Below are positions 19,100-28,752 of a stretch of DNA of 64,000 nucleotides, in pieces. Made by a program: the position numbers and the translations under genes. Below the pieces are notes generated by a model. That model saw nothing but the letters and a program-made list of their open reading frames with translations, was not told the origin of the DNA and made no database searches. Position 1 is the first letter of the stretch. Every line of letters begins with the position of its first letter. This DNA is from Vulcanimicrobiota bacterium (GTDB lineage: Bacteria > Vulcanimicrobiota > Vulcanimicrobiia > Vulcanimicrobiales > Vulcanimicrobiaceae). Location of the stretch: positions 110,955-174,954 of the forward strand of contig PLTN01000167.1 in the NCBI GenBank assembly GCA_003164495.1. Reading direction: 5' to 3'.

Positions 19100-20056
19100 A
19101 TGATGTTTCGCCGGTGTTCAACCGCCGCAATGGCCGCTCTGCTGGTCGCCGCATGGGGCGCTCCGGTTGCGATCGACGCGCAACAGGCCCCTGCGGCGCC
19201 GCTCGTCCGTATCGCCACGTCGGCTTCCGAGACGTACGCGCAGGCGTTCTTTGCGCAAGATACCGGCCTGTATCAAAAAGCGGGCCTCAACGTCGAGGTC
19301 GACACGCTCGGCACCGGCGCGGCCGTCTCATCGGCGGTTGCCGGCGGAGGCGCCGACATCGGCGTTGCGACGATGCTCAACCTCGCGAACGCCATCGCTC
19401 GCGGCGTGCCGTTCGTCGTCATCGCGCCGGCCGCGTTGGAAACGGCCAAGCAGCCGAGCGGACTGCTCTGTGTCGCCAAAGCATCGCCGTACAAAACGGC
19501 CAAGGATTTCGACGGGCAGACGATCGCCGTCCCGGCGCTGAAGCAAACGGTCGACCTCGCGATGCGTGAGTGGCTTACGCAGGGCGGAGAAGATCCGAGC
19601 CGCGTGCACATCATCGAGGCGCCGTTTTCCGAGATGGGTCCGGCCGTCGAGCGCGGGACGTACGCGGGAGCGGCCATCTCCGAACCTTCGCTCTCGCAGG
19701 CGCAGCACGGCGGCGGCGTCCGCTGCATCGGCGACCCATACTCGGCGATTGCGCCGACCTACATGCTGGGCGCGTGGTTCACGACGAAGGATTACGCCGC
19801 GAAGAATCCCGATCTCGTGCGCAAGGTCGCGGCCGCGTTGACGGAGGCCGGTAAGTGGGCGAATGCGCACCACTTCGAATCGGCGGCCATCGTATCGAAG
19901 GTCAACAAGGTCGACGTCGACACGATTCGCGGCGAAGTGCGGCCCCGTTATGCCGAAGAGATCAAGCTGAACGAGATCCAACCGCAACTCGACGCCGGAT
20001 TCAAGTTCGGTTTCTTGACCCGTCAGATGAACGCGGCGGAATTACTCGGCCGGTGA
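19100..20056 (+). CDS. ABC transporter substrate-binding protein, NMT1/THI5-like (SBP-8)
   Basis: Signal peptide ending AIDAQQ; DFDGQTIAVPALKQTVDLAMREWL; AIAPTYMLGAWFTTKDYAAKNPDLVRKV. Confidence 0.83.
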   Translation: MMFRRCSTAAMAALLVAAWGAPVAIDAQQAPAAPLVRIATSASETYAQAFFAQDTGLYQKAGLNVEVDTLGTGAAVSSAVAGGGADIGVATMLNLANAIARGVPFVVIAPAALETAKQPSGLLCVAKASPYKTAKDFDGQTIAVPALKQTVDLAMREWLTQGGEDPSRVHIIEAPFSEMGPAVERGTYAGAAISEPSLSQAQHGGGVRCIGDPYSAIAPTYMLGAWFTTKDYAAKNPDLVRKVAAALTEAGKWANAHHFESAAIVSKVNKVDVDTIRGEVRPRYAEEIKLNEIQPQLDAGFKFGFLTRQMNAAELLGR

Positions 20057-20146
20057 AGCGTTGCATAACCGTTCCGGGCCGGACGCTGGTGGGTTTGGTA
20101 TCGGCCGCAGTCTTCGGGCGCGTGGCCGGCCGCGCGGCCGCCGGCA

Positions 20147-21109
20147 TCAGCGCGGAGCGCGCCAGATGAGATCGGACATCGGCACCGGGCGCTCGAGGAT
20201 GCCGTACTTCAACGCTGCGTCGAGGACCGGTTGCATTAGCGCGGGATCGAGATCCGTCCCGTAGGTTGCCCGGTTCATCGTCGCGCCGACGGTGGGATCG
20301 ACGTGCATGATGCGTTCGATCATGATCGCCGACTCCGCCCGGTGCGTGTTGCCCCAGATCGACGCTTCACGCATCGCGCGCACGAAGCGCGTGGCGAGGT
20401 CGGCGTGCGTCGCGAGCCATGCGTCGCTAGCGAGATAGCCGATGACCATATAGCGCGGGCCGACGCCGTCCAATACGGTGCCGAGGCTGCGAATGAGGTC
20501 CTTTTGCGCGGTGACGAACGGTTCGACCGGCAAAGCGGCGTCGACGCGATGCAGCGACAGCGCCGTACCCATTTGCGGGATCGGGATTTCGATGAAGTGG
20601 AGCGTCTTCGAATCGCCGCCGTGCTTGTCGACCCATGACATCGCGCAGAGTTGCTGGAGATCGCGCAGACCGTTGACGCCGATCGTCTTGCCGTTGAGGT
20701 CGGCGGCACTCATGATCGTCGAGTCCTTGGCCACGGCAATCTGGTCGGTCAGCGTGCCGGCGCTGGCGATCGAGGCCGGAAACAGAAACTTCAACGGCAC
20801 GCCGCGCGTGCGCGCGACCGCGATCGAGGCGACGTTCGCCACGCCGATGTCGATCGCGCCCCCGGTAACGGCGGCGGCGGTGACCGGTCCGCTCGCATAC
20901 GGCGAAATTTGCGCGTCGATCCCGTATTTCTTGAAGATGCCGAGTTCCGCAGCGTAGTACACAACGGCCGAGTTATCGCTGCTGAGGGTGCCGATCGTGA
21001 GGACGGTGAGGGCGGGTTGGGCCTGGAGTACCGGTGGCGTGAGAAGTACGGCCATGATGGACAGCGCGGCCGTAAGACGAACGGCGCGAAGAAGACTGGA
21101 TCCGGTCAT
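20147..21109 (-). CDS. ABC transporter substrate-binding protein, NMT1/THI5-like (SBP-9), overlaps end of hybrid histidine kinase gene
   Basis: DLNGKTIGVNGLRDLQQLCAMSWVDKHGGDSKTLHFIEIP; start ATG overlaps kinase TGA (ATGA). Confidence 0.87.
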   Translation of the reverse strand: MTGSSLLRAVRLTAALSIMAVLLTPPVLQAQPALTVLTIGTLSSDNSAVVYYAAELGIFKKYGIDAQISPYASGPVTAAAVTGGAIDIGVANVASIAVARTRGVPLKFLFPASIASAGTLTDQIAVAKDSTIMSAADLNGKTIGVNGLRDLQQLCAMSWVDKHGGDSKTLHFIEIPIPQMGTALSLHRVDAALPVEPFVTAQKDLIRSLGTVLDGVGPRYMVIGYLASDAWLATHADLATRFVRAMREASIWGNTHRAESAIMIERIMHVDPTVGATMNRATYGTDLDPALMQPVLDAALKYGILERPVPMSDLIWRAPR

Positions 21110-22602
21110 ACAACATTCCTCCGGGGCGCGAGCCAGCGCCGCAGCATTTCCCCGACGGCTGCCGGATCGAGCGGCTTCGGTAGGTGATCGTTCATGCCCG
21201 CTTCCAGGCACAATCGCCGGTCGGCTTCCATGGCATGGGCCGTCATCGCGATAATCGGCAACTGCGATGCGTCGAGTTTACGCCGAATGAGGCGAGCGGC
21301 TTCCATGCCGTCTATTTCCGGCATCTGCAGGTCCATGAGCACGGCGTCGAACCGGGCGTCCGGCGCAAGCGCCTTATCGACGGCTTCACGCCCGTTTACC
21401 GCAGACTCGATCGTGATTCCATACCGTCGCAGGATGCGTTCGATAATCTGGAGGTTGATCTGGTTGTCTTCCGCGACCAAGACGTGTGCGCCGGCATAGT
21501 CGTCGGCCTCGCTCGCGGCATCGGGTTCTCGTTTCGCGGTGCGCGCATAGGCGCTTGCGGTGAACATGGCCGTAAATGTAAACGCGCTGCCGCCGCCGGG
21601 GCTGCTCTCGAACCAAATCCGCCCGCCCAAGCGTTCGGTGAGCGCCTTGCTGATCGTCAGGCCCAGGCCGGTGCCGCCGAAACGGCGGGTGATCGAGTTG
21701 TCGCCCTGCGTGAACGGCTGGAAGACGCGCGATCGCGCCTCGTCGTCCATGCCGATACCCGTGTCCCGGACGGTCGTCGTCAGCTCCACGCGATCGCCGG
21801 TGAGCTGCGTCGCCACGATCGTGACGAGAACCGATCCGGCCTCGGTGAATTTGATGCCGTTCGCAATGAGGTTCAAGAGGATTTGACCGTACCTCGGCGC
21901 GTCGCCGATGAGGACCGGCGGGACGCTCTCGCCGGCATGTATTTCGAATCGAAGCCCTTTTTCCGCCGCCCGAAGGGCCGAGATCCCGCCGATGTTTTCA
22001 AGCACCGATGCGACCTCGAAGCGGACTTCCTCGAGTTCGAGTTTGCCGGCTTCAATCTTCGAAAAATCCAAGATGTCGTTGATGACGTTCAACAACGACT
22101 TCGCGGAGTAATCGATTTTGTTCAGATAGTCACGCTGTTCGTTGGTCAGATCGGTTCGCAGCGCGAGGTCGGCCATGCCGATGACGCCGTTCATCGGCGT
22201 TCGTATTTCGTGGCTCATGTTGGCCAAGAAGAGACTCTTGGCGCGGGTTCCCGCCAGGGCGGCTTCGTTCGCGGCGCGCAGATCGCGACGCACGAGTTGT
22301 TGCTGACGCCAGGCCAGCAACAGGCCCAGAATGACAACGGTGGTCGCGCATGCCGTGAGCAACATCGTCCGTGCGATGCCGGCCGTTTGTGCTGCGATAT
22401 CGTTATACGCCAAGCCGGCAAGGGTGACGATCGGAAATCCCGCCACGCGCTTATAGGCGAAGACCCGCAACCTGCGGTCGAGCGGCGGCGTGTACCAGTA
22501 AGACCCCTGCTGTGCGAGCGCGAGCCTTTTCCACATGGGGGCGGCCGCAAAAAAACATTCGCCCGACGAGCGAGGGCGATGCATCGCCCGTGGTGCGCGC
22601 AC
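21106..22602 (-). CDS. hybrid sensor histidine kinase, C-terminal part (HisKA + HATPase_c + receiver)
   Basis: [25 protein letters not shown]-box; [19 protein letters not shown]-box; receiver [12 protein letters not shown]...[14 protein letters not shown]; the in-frame N-terminal part lies in the adjacent ORF. Confidence 0.9.
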   Translation of the reverse strand: MRAPRAMHRPRSSGECFFAAAPMWKRLALAQQGSYWYTPPLDRRLRVFAYKRVAGFPIVTLAGLAYNDIAAQTAGIARTMLLTACATTVVILGLLLAWRQQQLVRRDLRAANEAALAGTRAKSLFLANMSHEIRTPMNGVIGMADLALRTDLTNEQRDYLNKIDYSAKSLLNVINDILDFSKIEAGKLELEEVRFEVASVLENIGGISALRAAEKGLRFEIHAGESVPPVLIGDAPRYGQILLNLIANGIKFTEAGSVLVTIVATQLTGDRVELTTTVRDTGIGMDDEARSRVFQPFTQGDNSITRRFGGTGLGLTISKALTERLGGRIWFESSPGGGSAFTFTAMFTASAYARTAKREPDAASEADDYAGAHVLVAEDNQINLQIIERILRRYGITIESAVNGREAVDKALAPDARFDAVLMDLQMPEIDGMEAARLIRRKLDASQLPIIAMTAHAMEADRRLCLEAGMNDHLPKPLDPAAVGEMLRRWLAPRRNVV

Positions 22603-23245
22603 GGATGACCAAATCGGTGGTGCCGACCATTTCGACCACCCCTCCGGGACCGAAATCGTTCGCGCCGTATCCGAACGCGAAACTGCTGATATCGATCACC
22701 GCCGTAATTGCCCCGATGACACGGCCGTTCCGATTTCGTACCGACCGCGCGAACGGAACGGCAAAGCGTTTCGTAACGCGCCCGATCAGCGGCTTGCCGA
22801 TGACGAGGGCGCGGGTGCGCAGCGCCGCTTGGAAATAGGACCGGTCCCCGATCGAAATCGGAGCGGATCCCGCGGGGCCGACGGCAACCCCATGTCCGGC
22901 TGCATCGACGACGGCGACGTTGCCGGTCAGCCCTTCGGAGAGGCGCTCGCGGGCAACGGTCCGTACCGTGCTCTCCGCTCCCCGTTCGGCGTCATACACG
23001 CCGATCAGCCGGATGATGTTATCGACGAGCTTGAGCGTCGAGGAGACGTCACCCTCATACGAAGTTGCCAGCTGCGTGGCGCGCGCGAGCGCGTCGGCCT
23101 CGGCGCGCTCGTTGAGGGCGTGAAGTTGGGCGCCATACGTCAACCAAGTAGCCGCCAGCAAGATCGACGCGACGAGGAGGGCGCGCCAGTTGTCGGCGAT
23201 TGAGAGAAATCGTCCTATGCCGGGCGGCGGCGATTCCAGGCCCAT
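22451..23245 (-). CDS. hybrid sensor histidine kinase, N-terminal part (TM + extracytoplasmic Cache-like sensor), frameshifted relative to 21106-22602
   Basis: TM helix ALLVASILLAATWLTYG; Cache-like ISIGDRSYFQAALRT...IGAITAVIDI; frame breaks at a 7-nt homopolymer (22549-22555). Confidence 0.75.
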   Translation of the reverse strand: MGLESPPPGIGRFLSIADNWRALLVASILLAATWLTYGAQLHALNERAEADALARATQLATSYEGDVSSTLKLVDNIIRLIGVYDAERGAESTVRTVARERLSEGLTGNVAVVDAAGHGVAVGPAGSAPISIGDRSYFQAALRTRALVIGKPLIGRVTKRFAVPFARSVRNRNGRVIGAITAVIDISSFAFGYGANDFGPGGVVEMVGTTDLVIRARTTGDASPSLVGRMFFCGRPHVEKARARTAGVLLVHAAARPQVAGLRL

Positions 23246-23301
23246 TGCTGCGTCGGTTCTGGACGCCGAGAAGGCCTACCCCTAGTGGAAACCGGGCGCA
23301 A

Positions 23302-23697
23302 TCAGCGTTGCTGGTCCGCTCTAGCCGCCCGTTCCGCAGAGAGCGCAGCCCGTCGCATTACGCGCCCGACGTCGATCGCCGTGAGCTGACCGTGGCGTTT
23401 GAAGATTCGCCCATCGACGAAGACGGTGTCGACATTGTTCGGGTGTGCCGATTGCACGATCATCGTGCACGCGTCGATCACTTCGGCACCGGGCGCGCCG
23501 AGATTCGGACCAACGGCAACGATCGCTCCGTCACGCACGTGCACGTCACCCTGCGGAATGTCGCCGAGCTTCGGATCCATCGTGAGTACGTAGCCGTTGC
23601 GCACGATATATTCGCCGCGCGCGGGCAGCTGCGGCGCGGGACCCGCGGCGGCGGTGATCGAGCGATTCGCGAGAAGTCCGAGGCTGCCGGCAGCCAT
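23302..23697 (-). pseudogene. amidohydrolase (cytosine deaminase/chlorohydrolase-like) remnant: N-terminal strand region fused to C-terminal tail, catalytic barrel missing
   Basis: YIVRNGYVLTMDPKLGDIPQGDVHVRDGAIVAVGPN...EVIDACTMIV runs straight into SAHPNNVDTVFVDGRIFKRHGQLTAIDVGRV; no HxH or other metal ligands. Confidence 0.75.
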
Positions 23698-23759
23698 GCT
23701 ACGGGAGGGTTCGCGCCTCACCCTCGATCATAATCATCTCGTCCGAATAGGAGGCCCCG

Positions 23760-24740
23760 ATGCGGAAGCTCTCGTCGCTCGTCGTCCGAACGTTGGCCGT
23801 GGCCGGCCTCGCCGCAATCACGAGCGCGGTACTACCGGCCGCAACCATCGCGCAGCCCGCACCCGAGCACATCACGGTCGGCGCCTCGACCGACGATCTC
23901 GCGCGGCCGCTCCTGTACGCCGTCGATGCCGGACTGTTCAAGAAGGTTGGGCTCGACGTCGAGATCGTAAAGCTGGCAAACGGCGCCGCCGTGGCCGCAG
24001 CCGTTGCCGGCGGCGCGCTCGACCTCGGGAAGGGCAGCGCACTCACCCCGGTACAAGCGTATGCCAAGGGCATCCCGTTCACCGTCACGGCGAACCTCGG
24101 CGACTACACCGCCGATGCGCCCAGCATCGCGATGCTGGTGCTCAAGAATTCGCCGTTACGCGGTCCGAAGGACCTCGCCGGCAAGACGATCGGGATGGTC
24201 GGGCTGCAAGATTCGATCACGCTCGGGATCTACACGTGGCTCGAGCAGAACGGCGTCGACATCGCGGCCGAGAAGTTCATCGAGATCGGCAACTCGGCCG
24301 GGGTCGCGGCGCTCGAAGCGGGTCGGGTCGATGCGATGATGTTCCAAGAGCCCGCGCTCTCGGCCGCAATCACCGTGCCCGATTTGCGCGTCTTCGCGTA
24401 TCCCGACAACGCGCTCGGCCGGCGTTTTTCGATCGGCACGATCTTCGGTATGACCGCGTGGGTGAACGCGCACCGCGATGCGGTGATGCGCTTCAACCTC
24501 GCACTCCGCGACGCCGAGGCCTACGTCGGCGCGCACGAAAACGAGACCAAACCGCTGGCGGCGAAGTTCGCCGGCGTCGACGTCGCGTCGCTGCAGAACG
24601 TCCGTCCGCCGCTGCGCACGCTGTTCGTCGAACCGAGCGATATCCAGACGCAGATCGATGCCGCGGCGAAATACAAGTTCATCTCGAAGGCGTTCGACGC
24701 CAACGACATGATCTGCGATTGCGCGCTGAGGAAGAAGTAG
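23760..24740 (+). CDS. ABC transporter substrate-binding protein, NMT1/THI5-like (SBP-10)
   Basis: Signal peptide; DLAGKTIGMVGLQDSITLGIYTWLEQNGVDIAAEKFIEIG. Confidence 0.85.
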   Translation: MRKLSSLVVRTLAVAGLAAITSAVLPAATIAQPAPEHITVGASTDDLARPLLYAVDAGLFKKVGLDVEIVKLANGAAVAAAVAGGALDLGKGSALTPVQAYAKGIPFTVTANLGDYTADAPSIAMLVLKNSPLRGPKDLAGKTIGMVGLQDSITLGIYTWLEQNGVDIAAEKFIEIGNSAGVAALEAGRVDAMMFQEPALSAAITVPDLRVFAYPDNALGRRFSIGTIFGMTAWVNAHRDAVMRFNLALRDAEAYVGAHENETKPLAAKFAGVDVASLQNVRPPLRTLFVEPSDIQTQIDAAAKYKFISKAFDANDMICDCALRKK

Positions 24741-25163
24741 CTATTTCTTTTTGCTTTTGGGCGCTGCTTTTGCCTTAGTGGCTTTTGGGGCGTTTTTCTT
24801 CAGACTAGTTTGATTGTAATCGATGGCCGCGCGGACGAGGGCCTTTAGGGCGCGCTCGTTCACCTTGTCGCCCTCGAAAAAATCGATCGCTCGCCGCGTG
24901 TTTCCGCCGAAGCCCGAGTTGAAGAGCTTGTCGGGGTCCGGAAGCTTCGCGCCATAGGCGAACGTGACGTTCACCTTTGCTTTGAAAGCGTTCGCGACGG
25001 CGATCATTCCGTCGCGGGACCAGAGCGGGCTTCCCATCCACTTGAATTCCTCGACGATCTCCGGGTCTGCGGCGAGAATCGTCTTGCGAATCGTGGCGAA
25101 CGTTTTGCCGCGCCAGTCGGTGATCTCCGCGATTAGCTCGTCGATTTGCTTTGATGGATTCAT
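24741..25163 (-). CDS. DUF1801 family protein
   Basis: MNPSKQIDELIAEITDWRGKTFATIRKTILAADPEIVEEFKWMGSPLWSRDG; Lys-rich tail. Confidence 0.75.
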   Translation of the reverse strand: MNPSKQIDELIAEITDWRGKTFATIRKTILAADPEIVEEFKWMGSPLWSRDGMIAVANAFKAKVNVTFAYGAKLPDPDKLFNSGFGGNTRRAIDFFEGDKVNERALKALVRAAIDYNQTSLKKNAPKATKAKAAPKSKKK

Positions 25164-25284
25164 TTTTGTCAGTACCCGGCAAGCGCTCGGCGTCGTTGGG
25201 CTCAGTAGTGCTTCGCCGCTCGGACCCGCTGCAACTCGCGGTGTGGGGGCGAGATTTCGTACGTTGCCGAACACAGCAGGTCCC

Positions 25285-26763
25285 GTGTTAAGCAGCCTAG
25301 GCCCGAAAGGTGAACCCGAAGACCCGCATGGGGCCTATTCAGCGGCGCTCGAGGCGCAGTTCGTGGCGCGGCTGATGGATGCGAGCGAGGATAGCATCAA
25401 GATTCTCGACCTCAACGGGCGGCCCGCTTCGGCGGTGGGAGGCCCAAACTGGCTGGACTTCTGGTCAGGCCAGAATCGCGTGGCGGCCGAGATCGCCATC
25501 GCGGAAGCGCGCGCCGGCCGGGTCGGTAAGTTTACGGGACTTTGCCCCGAGCGCGGGCTTGATAAATGGTGGGACGTGACGGCGACGGCCATCCGCGATG
25601 CGTTCGGTGCCCCGGAACGTCTTCTGGTCGTCTCGCGCGATGCCACCGAGCGGGTCGAAGCGCGCCGCGAACTCGCGAAGAGTGAAGAACGCTACCGCAT
25701 CTTAGGCGCAGCTCTTCCCGGCGTCACCTGGACCGCGAACCCCGAGGGTCTCCTCGATGACATCGTGGGCTTTTCGGCGTCGAGCGTGCTCGGATCGTCG
25801 TCGCTTGGAGAGGGCTGGCTCGACCTCGTCCACGACGACGATCGCGCGGCGACGCTCGTGCTTTGGCAGGCGGCGATCGATGCCGGCACACCGTACGAAG
25901 CACAATTTCGTATGCTGAGCGAGGATGGAGGCTACCGTTGGCAACTCGTGCGCGCGTTGCCGCAGCGCGACCCGAGCGGTCAGATCGTGCGTTGGGTCGG
26001 CGTCAACATCGATGTTGACGAGCAGCATCGTGCGTTTGAGCACGAGCAGCGAATTGCGTTCATGCTTCAGGAAGCATCTCTGCCGACGGTATTGCCGGCC
26101 CTTCCGGACGTGTATCTATGCGCCTATTATCGTCCGGGCAACAGCGAGGCAACGATCGGCGGTGATTGGTACGACGCGTTTCTCCTCGAAGACGGTCGCC
26201 TCGTACTGACGATCGGCGACGTGCTGGGGAAAGGCCTTGCCGCGGCCGTAACGATGGGGAAGATCCGACAAGCGATGCGTGCCGTCGCGCGGCTCCTGCC
26301 CGAACCAAACGCGCTCCTCGACGCCGCCGACCACACGGTGCGCTCCGATTCCGCGTTGAACGACATTTATGCGACGGCGCTCGCTGGTATCTACGATCCG
26401 CACCGTCAATCGTTCACGTTTGCATCTGCGGGGCATCCGGGCCCAGTGTTGCGGCGTCCCGATGGAAGCATCGAAGAATTCTGGTTACCCGGCACGTTGC
26501 TCGGCATGCGAGACGGCAATAATGAGGTTGAAACGGTCACCGTTGAACTCCCTCCCGGCTCGGCGTTGGTGTTTGTGACCGACGGCTTGCTCGAAGCGAC
26601 GCGTGACCTGGATGACGGCATCCGCCGCATCAACGCAGCCATGTGCGCCGCCGACGTTTGGGCAGCAGACAATAGTGCCCACGCCCTCGTGACATATGTG
26701 CTTGCCGGTCAGCCGGCAACGGACGACGTCGCCGTCCTCGTCGCCGAATTTGGACCCTCGTAG
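25285..26763 (+). CDS. PAS-domain SpoIIE/RsbU-type PP2C serine phosphatase (start uncertain)
   Basis: PAS repeats (ERYRILGAALPGVTWTANPEGLL...GVNIDVDEQ), then GGDWYDAFLLEDGRLVLTIGDVLGKGLAAAVTMG and C-terminal DDVAVLVAE. Confidence 0.85.
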   Translation: MLSSLGPKGEPEDPHGAYSAALEAQFVARLMDASEDSIKILDLNGRPASAVGGPNWLDFWSGQNRVAAEIAIAEARAGRVGKFTGLCPERGLDKWWDVTATAIRDAFGAPERLLVVSRDATERVEARRELAKSEERYRILGAALPGVTWTANPEGLLDDIVGFSASSVLGSSSLGEGWLDLVHDDDRAATLVLWQAAIDAGTPYEAQFRMLSEDGGYRWQLVRALPQRDPSGQIVRWVGVNIDVDEQHRAFEHEQRIAFMLQEASLPTVLPALPDVYLCAYYRPGNSEATIGGDWYDAFLLEDGRLVLTIGDVLGKGLAAAVTMGKIRQAMRAVARLLPEPNALLDAADHTVRSDSALNDIYATALAGIYDPHRQSFTFASAGHPGPVLRRPDGSIEEFWLPGTLLGMRDGNNEVETVTVELPPGSALVFVTDGLLEATRDLDDGIRRINAAMCAADVWAADNSAHALVTYVLAGQPATDDVAVLVAEFGPS

Positions 26764-26843
26764 TCCATCGTAGATTGAGATCCAAACGGCTGGGTACATG
26801 GCAACGGTCCGCCGTCGATGTTGATGGCGGCTGAAAGATCGCT

Positions 26844-27176
26844 ATGAACAACGTCCTGAACATCTCACTCAGACGCCTCGTTATCGCGTCTGCTCTTCTT
26901 GCTGCGGTGACGTTCGCGCTCCCGCGGGCGGCACAAGCCGACCAGACCTCGACCATCGCCATCGCCGCCGGCGCCGCGGCAATCGTCGGAGCACTCCTGA
27001 TCGACGGCAACAACCGCCCGTACTACGTCAATAACAACCGCCGCTATTATGTTTCGCAAGATCAAGCGAGCTACTACCGCAACCATCACCACATGGTGCA
27101 ACGCCGAGCGTACGTCCCGGAAAACGAATACCCGGTTGCGCGCGACAACGGCTACTACAACCACAACCACCACTAA
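26844..27176 (+). CDS. small secreted Tyr/Asn/His-rich protein
   Basis: Signal peptide ...LPRAAQAD then hydrophobic segment and NNRPYYVNNNRRYYVSQDQASYYRNHHHM...GYYNHNHH. Confidence 0.6.
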   Translation: MNNVLNISLRRLVIASALLAAVTFALPRAAQADQTSTIAIAAGAAAIVGALLIDGNNRPYYVNNNRRYYVSQDQASYYRNHHHMVQRRAYVPENEYPVARDNGYYNHNHH

Positions 27177-27184
27177 GCGCACAA

Positions 27185-27445
27185 ATGAATTTCACGAACG
27201 TTGAAAAGGCGTCGTTGGCCGAATTGACGCCGATTGCGGAATCCGATCAGCTCGCACTCTATGCGATTGGAGATCAGACGTACTTGCTCGTTCAACGTCA
27301 TGAAGGCACCCAGTGGACGGCGCTGCGCATTTCCGGCGACGGCGTCTTCCGCGTGTCATCCTTGCTGACAGACGCGACGAGGCACATGTATAAAGACGTC
27401 TCGGCGCGCCTGTCTCCGAGGAACCTCCTGGAAGCGCGACCCTAG
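27185..27445 (+). CDS. hypothetical protein
   Basis: 86 aa ORF 9 bp after upstream gene; no recognised family. Confidence 0.4.
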   Translation: MNFTNVEKASLAELTPIAESDQLALYAIGDQTYLLVQRHEGTQWTALRISGDGVFRVSSLLTDATRHMYKDVSARLSPRNLLEARP

Positions 27446-28254
27446 GACATCTCCTGGTTCGTTGTTCCGATCACCGCGGATGCTCGCAACAAGCCTGCGA
27501 ATTGCCTACGAGCAACTTCATAGCATTCGCAGGCTGCTTGCTCGAGGCCGGGCCGGTCGAGAATCTTGATGATGCCGTGGGCATACTTGATGAAGCCGGC
27601 TTTTTGTAACGTTGCCGCGGCGATCGCGACACCCGATCGGCCTGTGCCGAGCATCATCGCGAGAAACTCCTGAGTTAGCGGTATCTCGTCCGAGTCGACC
27701 CGATCCCGTGTCATCAAGAGCCAACGCGAGCAGCGTTCGTTGATGCTGTGTAGACGATTACAGGCGGCGAGTTGTCCGAGCATGTTGACATATGCCTGCA
27801 AATAGCGATCGAGAAGCTGGCGGAATGCGGGATCGCTTGCGGCCAATTCACGAAACACGTCGGCGGGAATTCTCAGCGCGCTCCCGCGGACTTGACAGTA
27901 ACAGACGTTTGCCGTGCTCGAGGCGCCCATCAGCAATGGGAAGGCGGACATCCCTTCGCGACCGATGGTGCCGATCTCAATTTGGCTGCCGTCGATCATT
28001 CGTGCGACAACCGATAGAACGCAATCGATCGGGAAATAAACGTCGTTGATCGGCTGCTCGGCGTCGTAAATTTCCTGACGCAGGGCGATCGGGAGCAGGA
28101 CCCCGTGTTCGAGAACGACGGCCACGCTTGACGCACCGAGGGCGTTCAGGATCGCATTCTGCCGCAAGGAGTCTACCGTGATCGGGGAATTGCCGCGGCG
28201 GGCCCGTTTTATAACCAAGGCAAGTAACCGCCTTTGGATGCGAAGTGTTCCCAT
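27442..28254 (-). CDS. Crp/Fnr family transcriptional regulator (start approximate)
   Basis: cNMP-binding-like beta-barrel (YFPIDCVLSVVARMIDGSQIEIGTIGREGMSA) and HTH region (IPLTQEFLAMMLGTGRSGVAIAAATLQKAGFIKY). Confidence 0.8.
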   Translation of the reverse strand: MGTLRIQRRLLALVIKRARRGNSPITVDSLRQNAILNALGASSVAVVLEHGVLLPIALRQEIYDAEQPINDVYFPIDCVLSVVARMIDGSQIEIGTIGREGMSAFPLLMGASSTANVCYCQVRGSALRIPADVFRELAASDPAFRQLLDRYLQAYVNMLGQLAACNRLHSINERCSRWLLMTRDRVDSDEIPLTQEFLAMMLGTGRSGVAIAAATLQKAGFIKYAHGIIKILDRPGLEQAACECYEVARRQFAGLLRASAVIGTTNQEMS

Positions 28255-28332
28255 CGTACCATGGCGCGCCCATTTCTGCCGCATCTCATACAGACACGCG
28301 GGCCGAACCAGGCCCACACTGGACGCAGCAAC

Positions 28333-28518
28333 GTGGATTACTTGATTTCGTGTCAGTGCGGGCACACGCTTGAACAGCATGATTCTCACGACGGCTGTAA
28401 CCGCTGCACGTGCCCGCGTAACAGAGTAGCGGCACTCGAGGCGCTGATCGAATCCATGGGAAGAGAAGCCTCCTCGCCGGAGATCGTTCCAGCCCAGCCC
28501 GCTCGGGGCGCCGGCTAG
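28333..28518 (+). CDS. small CxC-Hx4H-CxxCxC putative zinc-binding protein
   Basis: VDYLISCQCGHTLEQHDSHDGCNRCTCPRNRVAALEALI; start (GTG) uncertain. Confidence 0.5.
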   Translation: MDYLISCQCGHTLEQHDSHDGCNRCTCPRNRVAALEALIESMGREASSPEIVPAQPARGAG

Positions 28519-28752
28519 CCCGGGATCCTGTCGGGAGAACGCGATATGCTCGATTGTGCCGCCGCGAAGTTGGCGCGTAATTTTCCGGAGTTCCCGACGG
28601 CAGCCACGATCGAAGCGATGATGCTCTCTACCGGAAACTTCGATGATGCCGCCATCCTGACGGTGCGGACCCCCGTCCTCCCCATCGTTCGCAAGAAAGA
28701 CTGGCGAGCGCGTATCAGGTTGCCGAACGGCTGAGGTCGAAGCGCTCGATCC

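Noticed and set aside
26865-27182. Minus-strand ORF starting MRLVVVVVVVAVVA
   Set aside because: Antisense of the His/Asn/Tyr-rich gene 26844-27176; poly-Val arises from complementary codons
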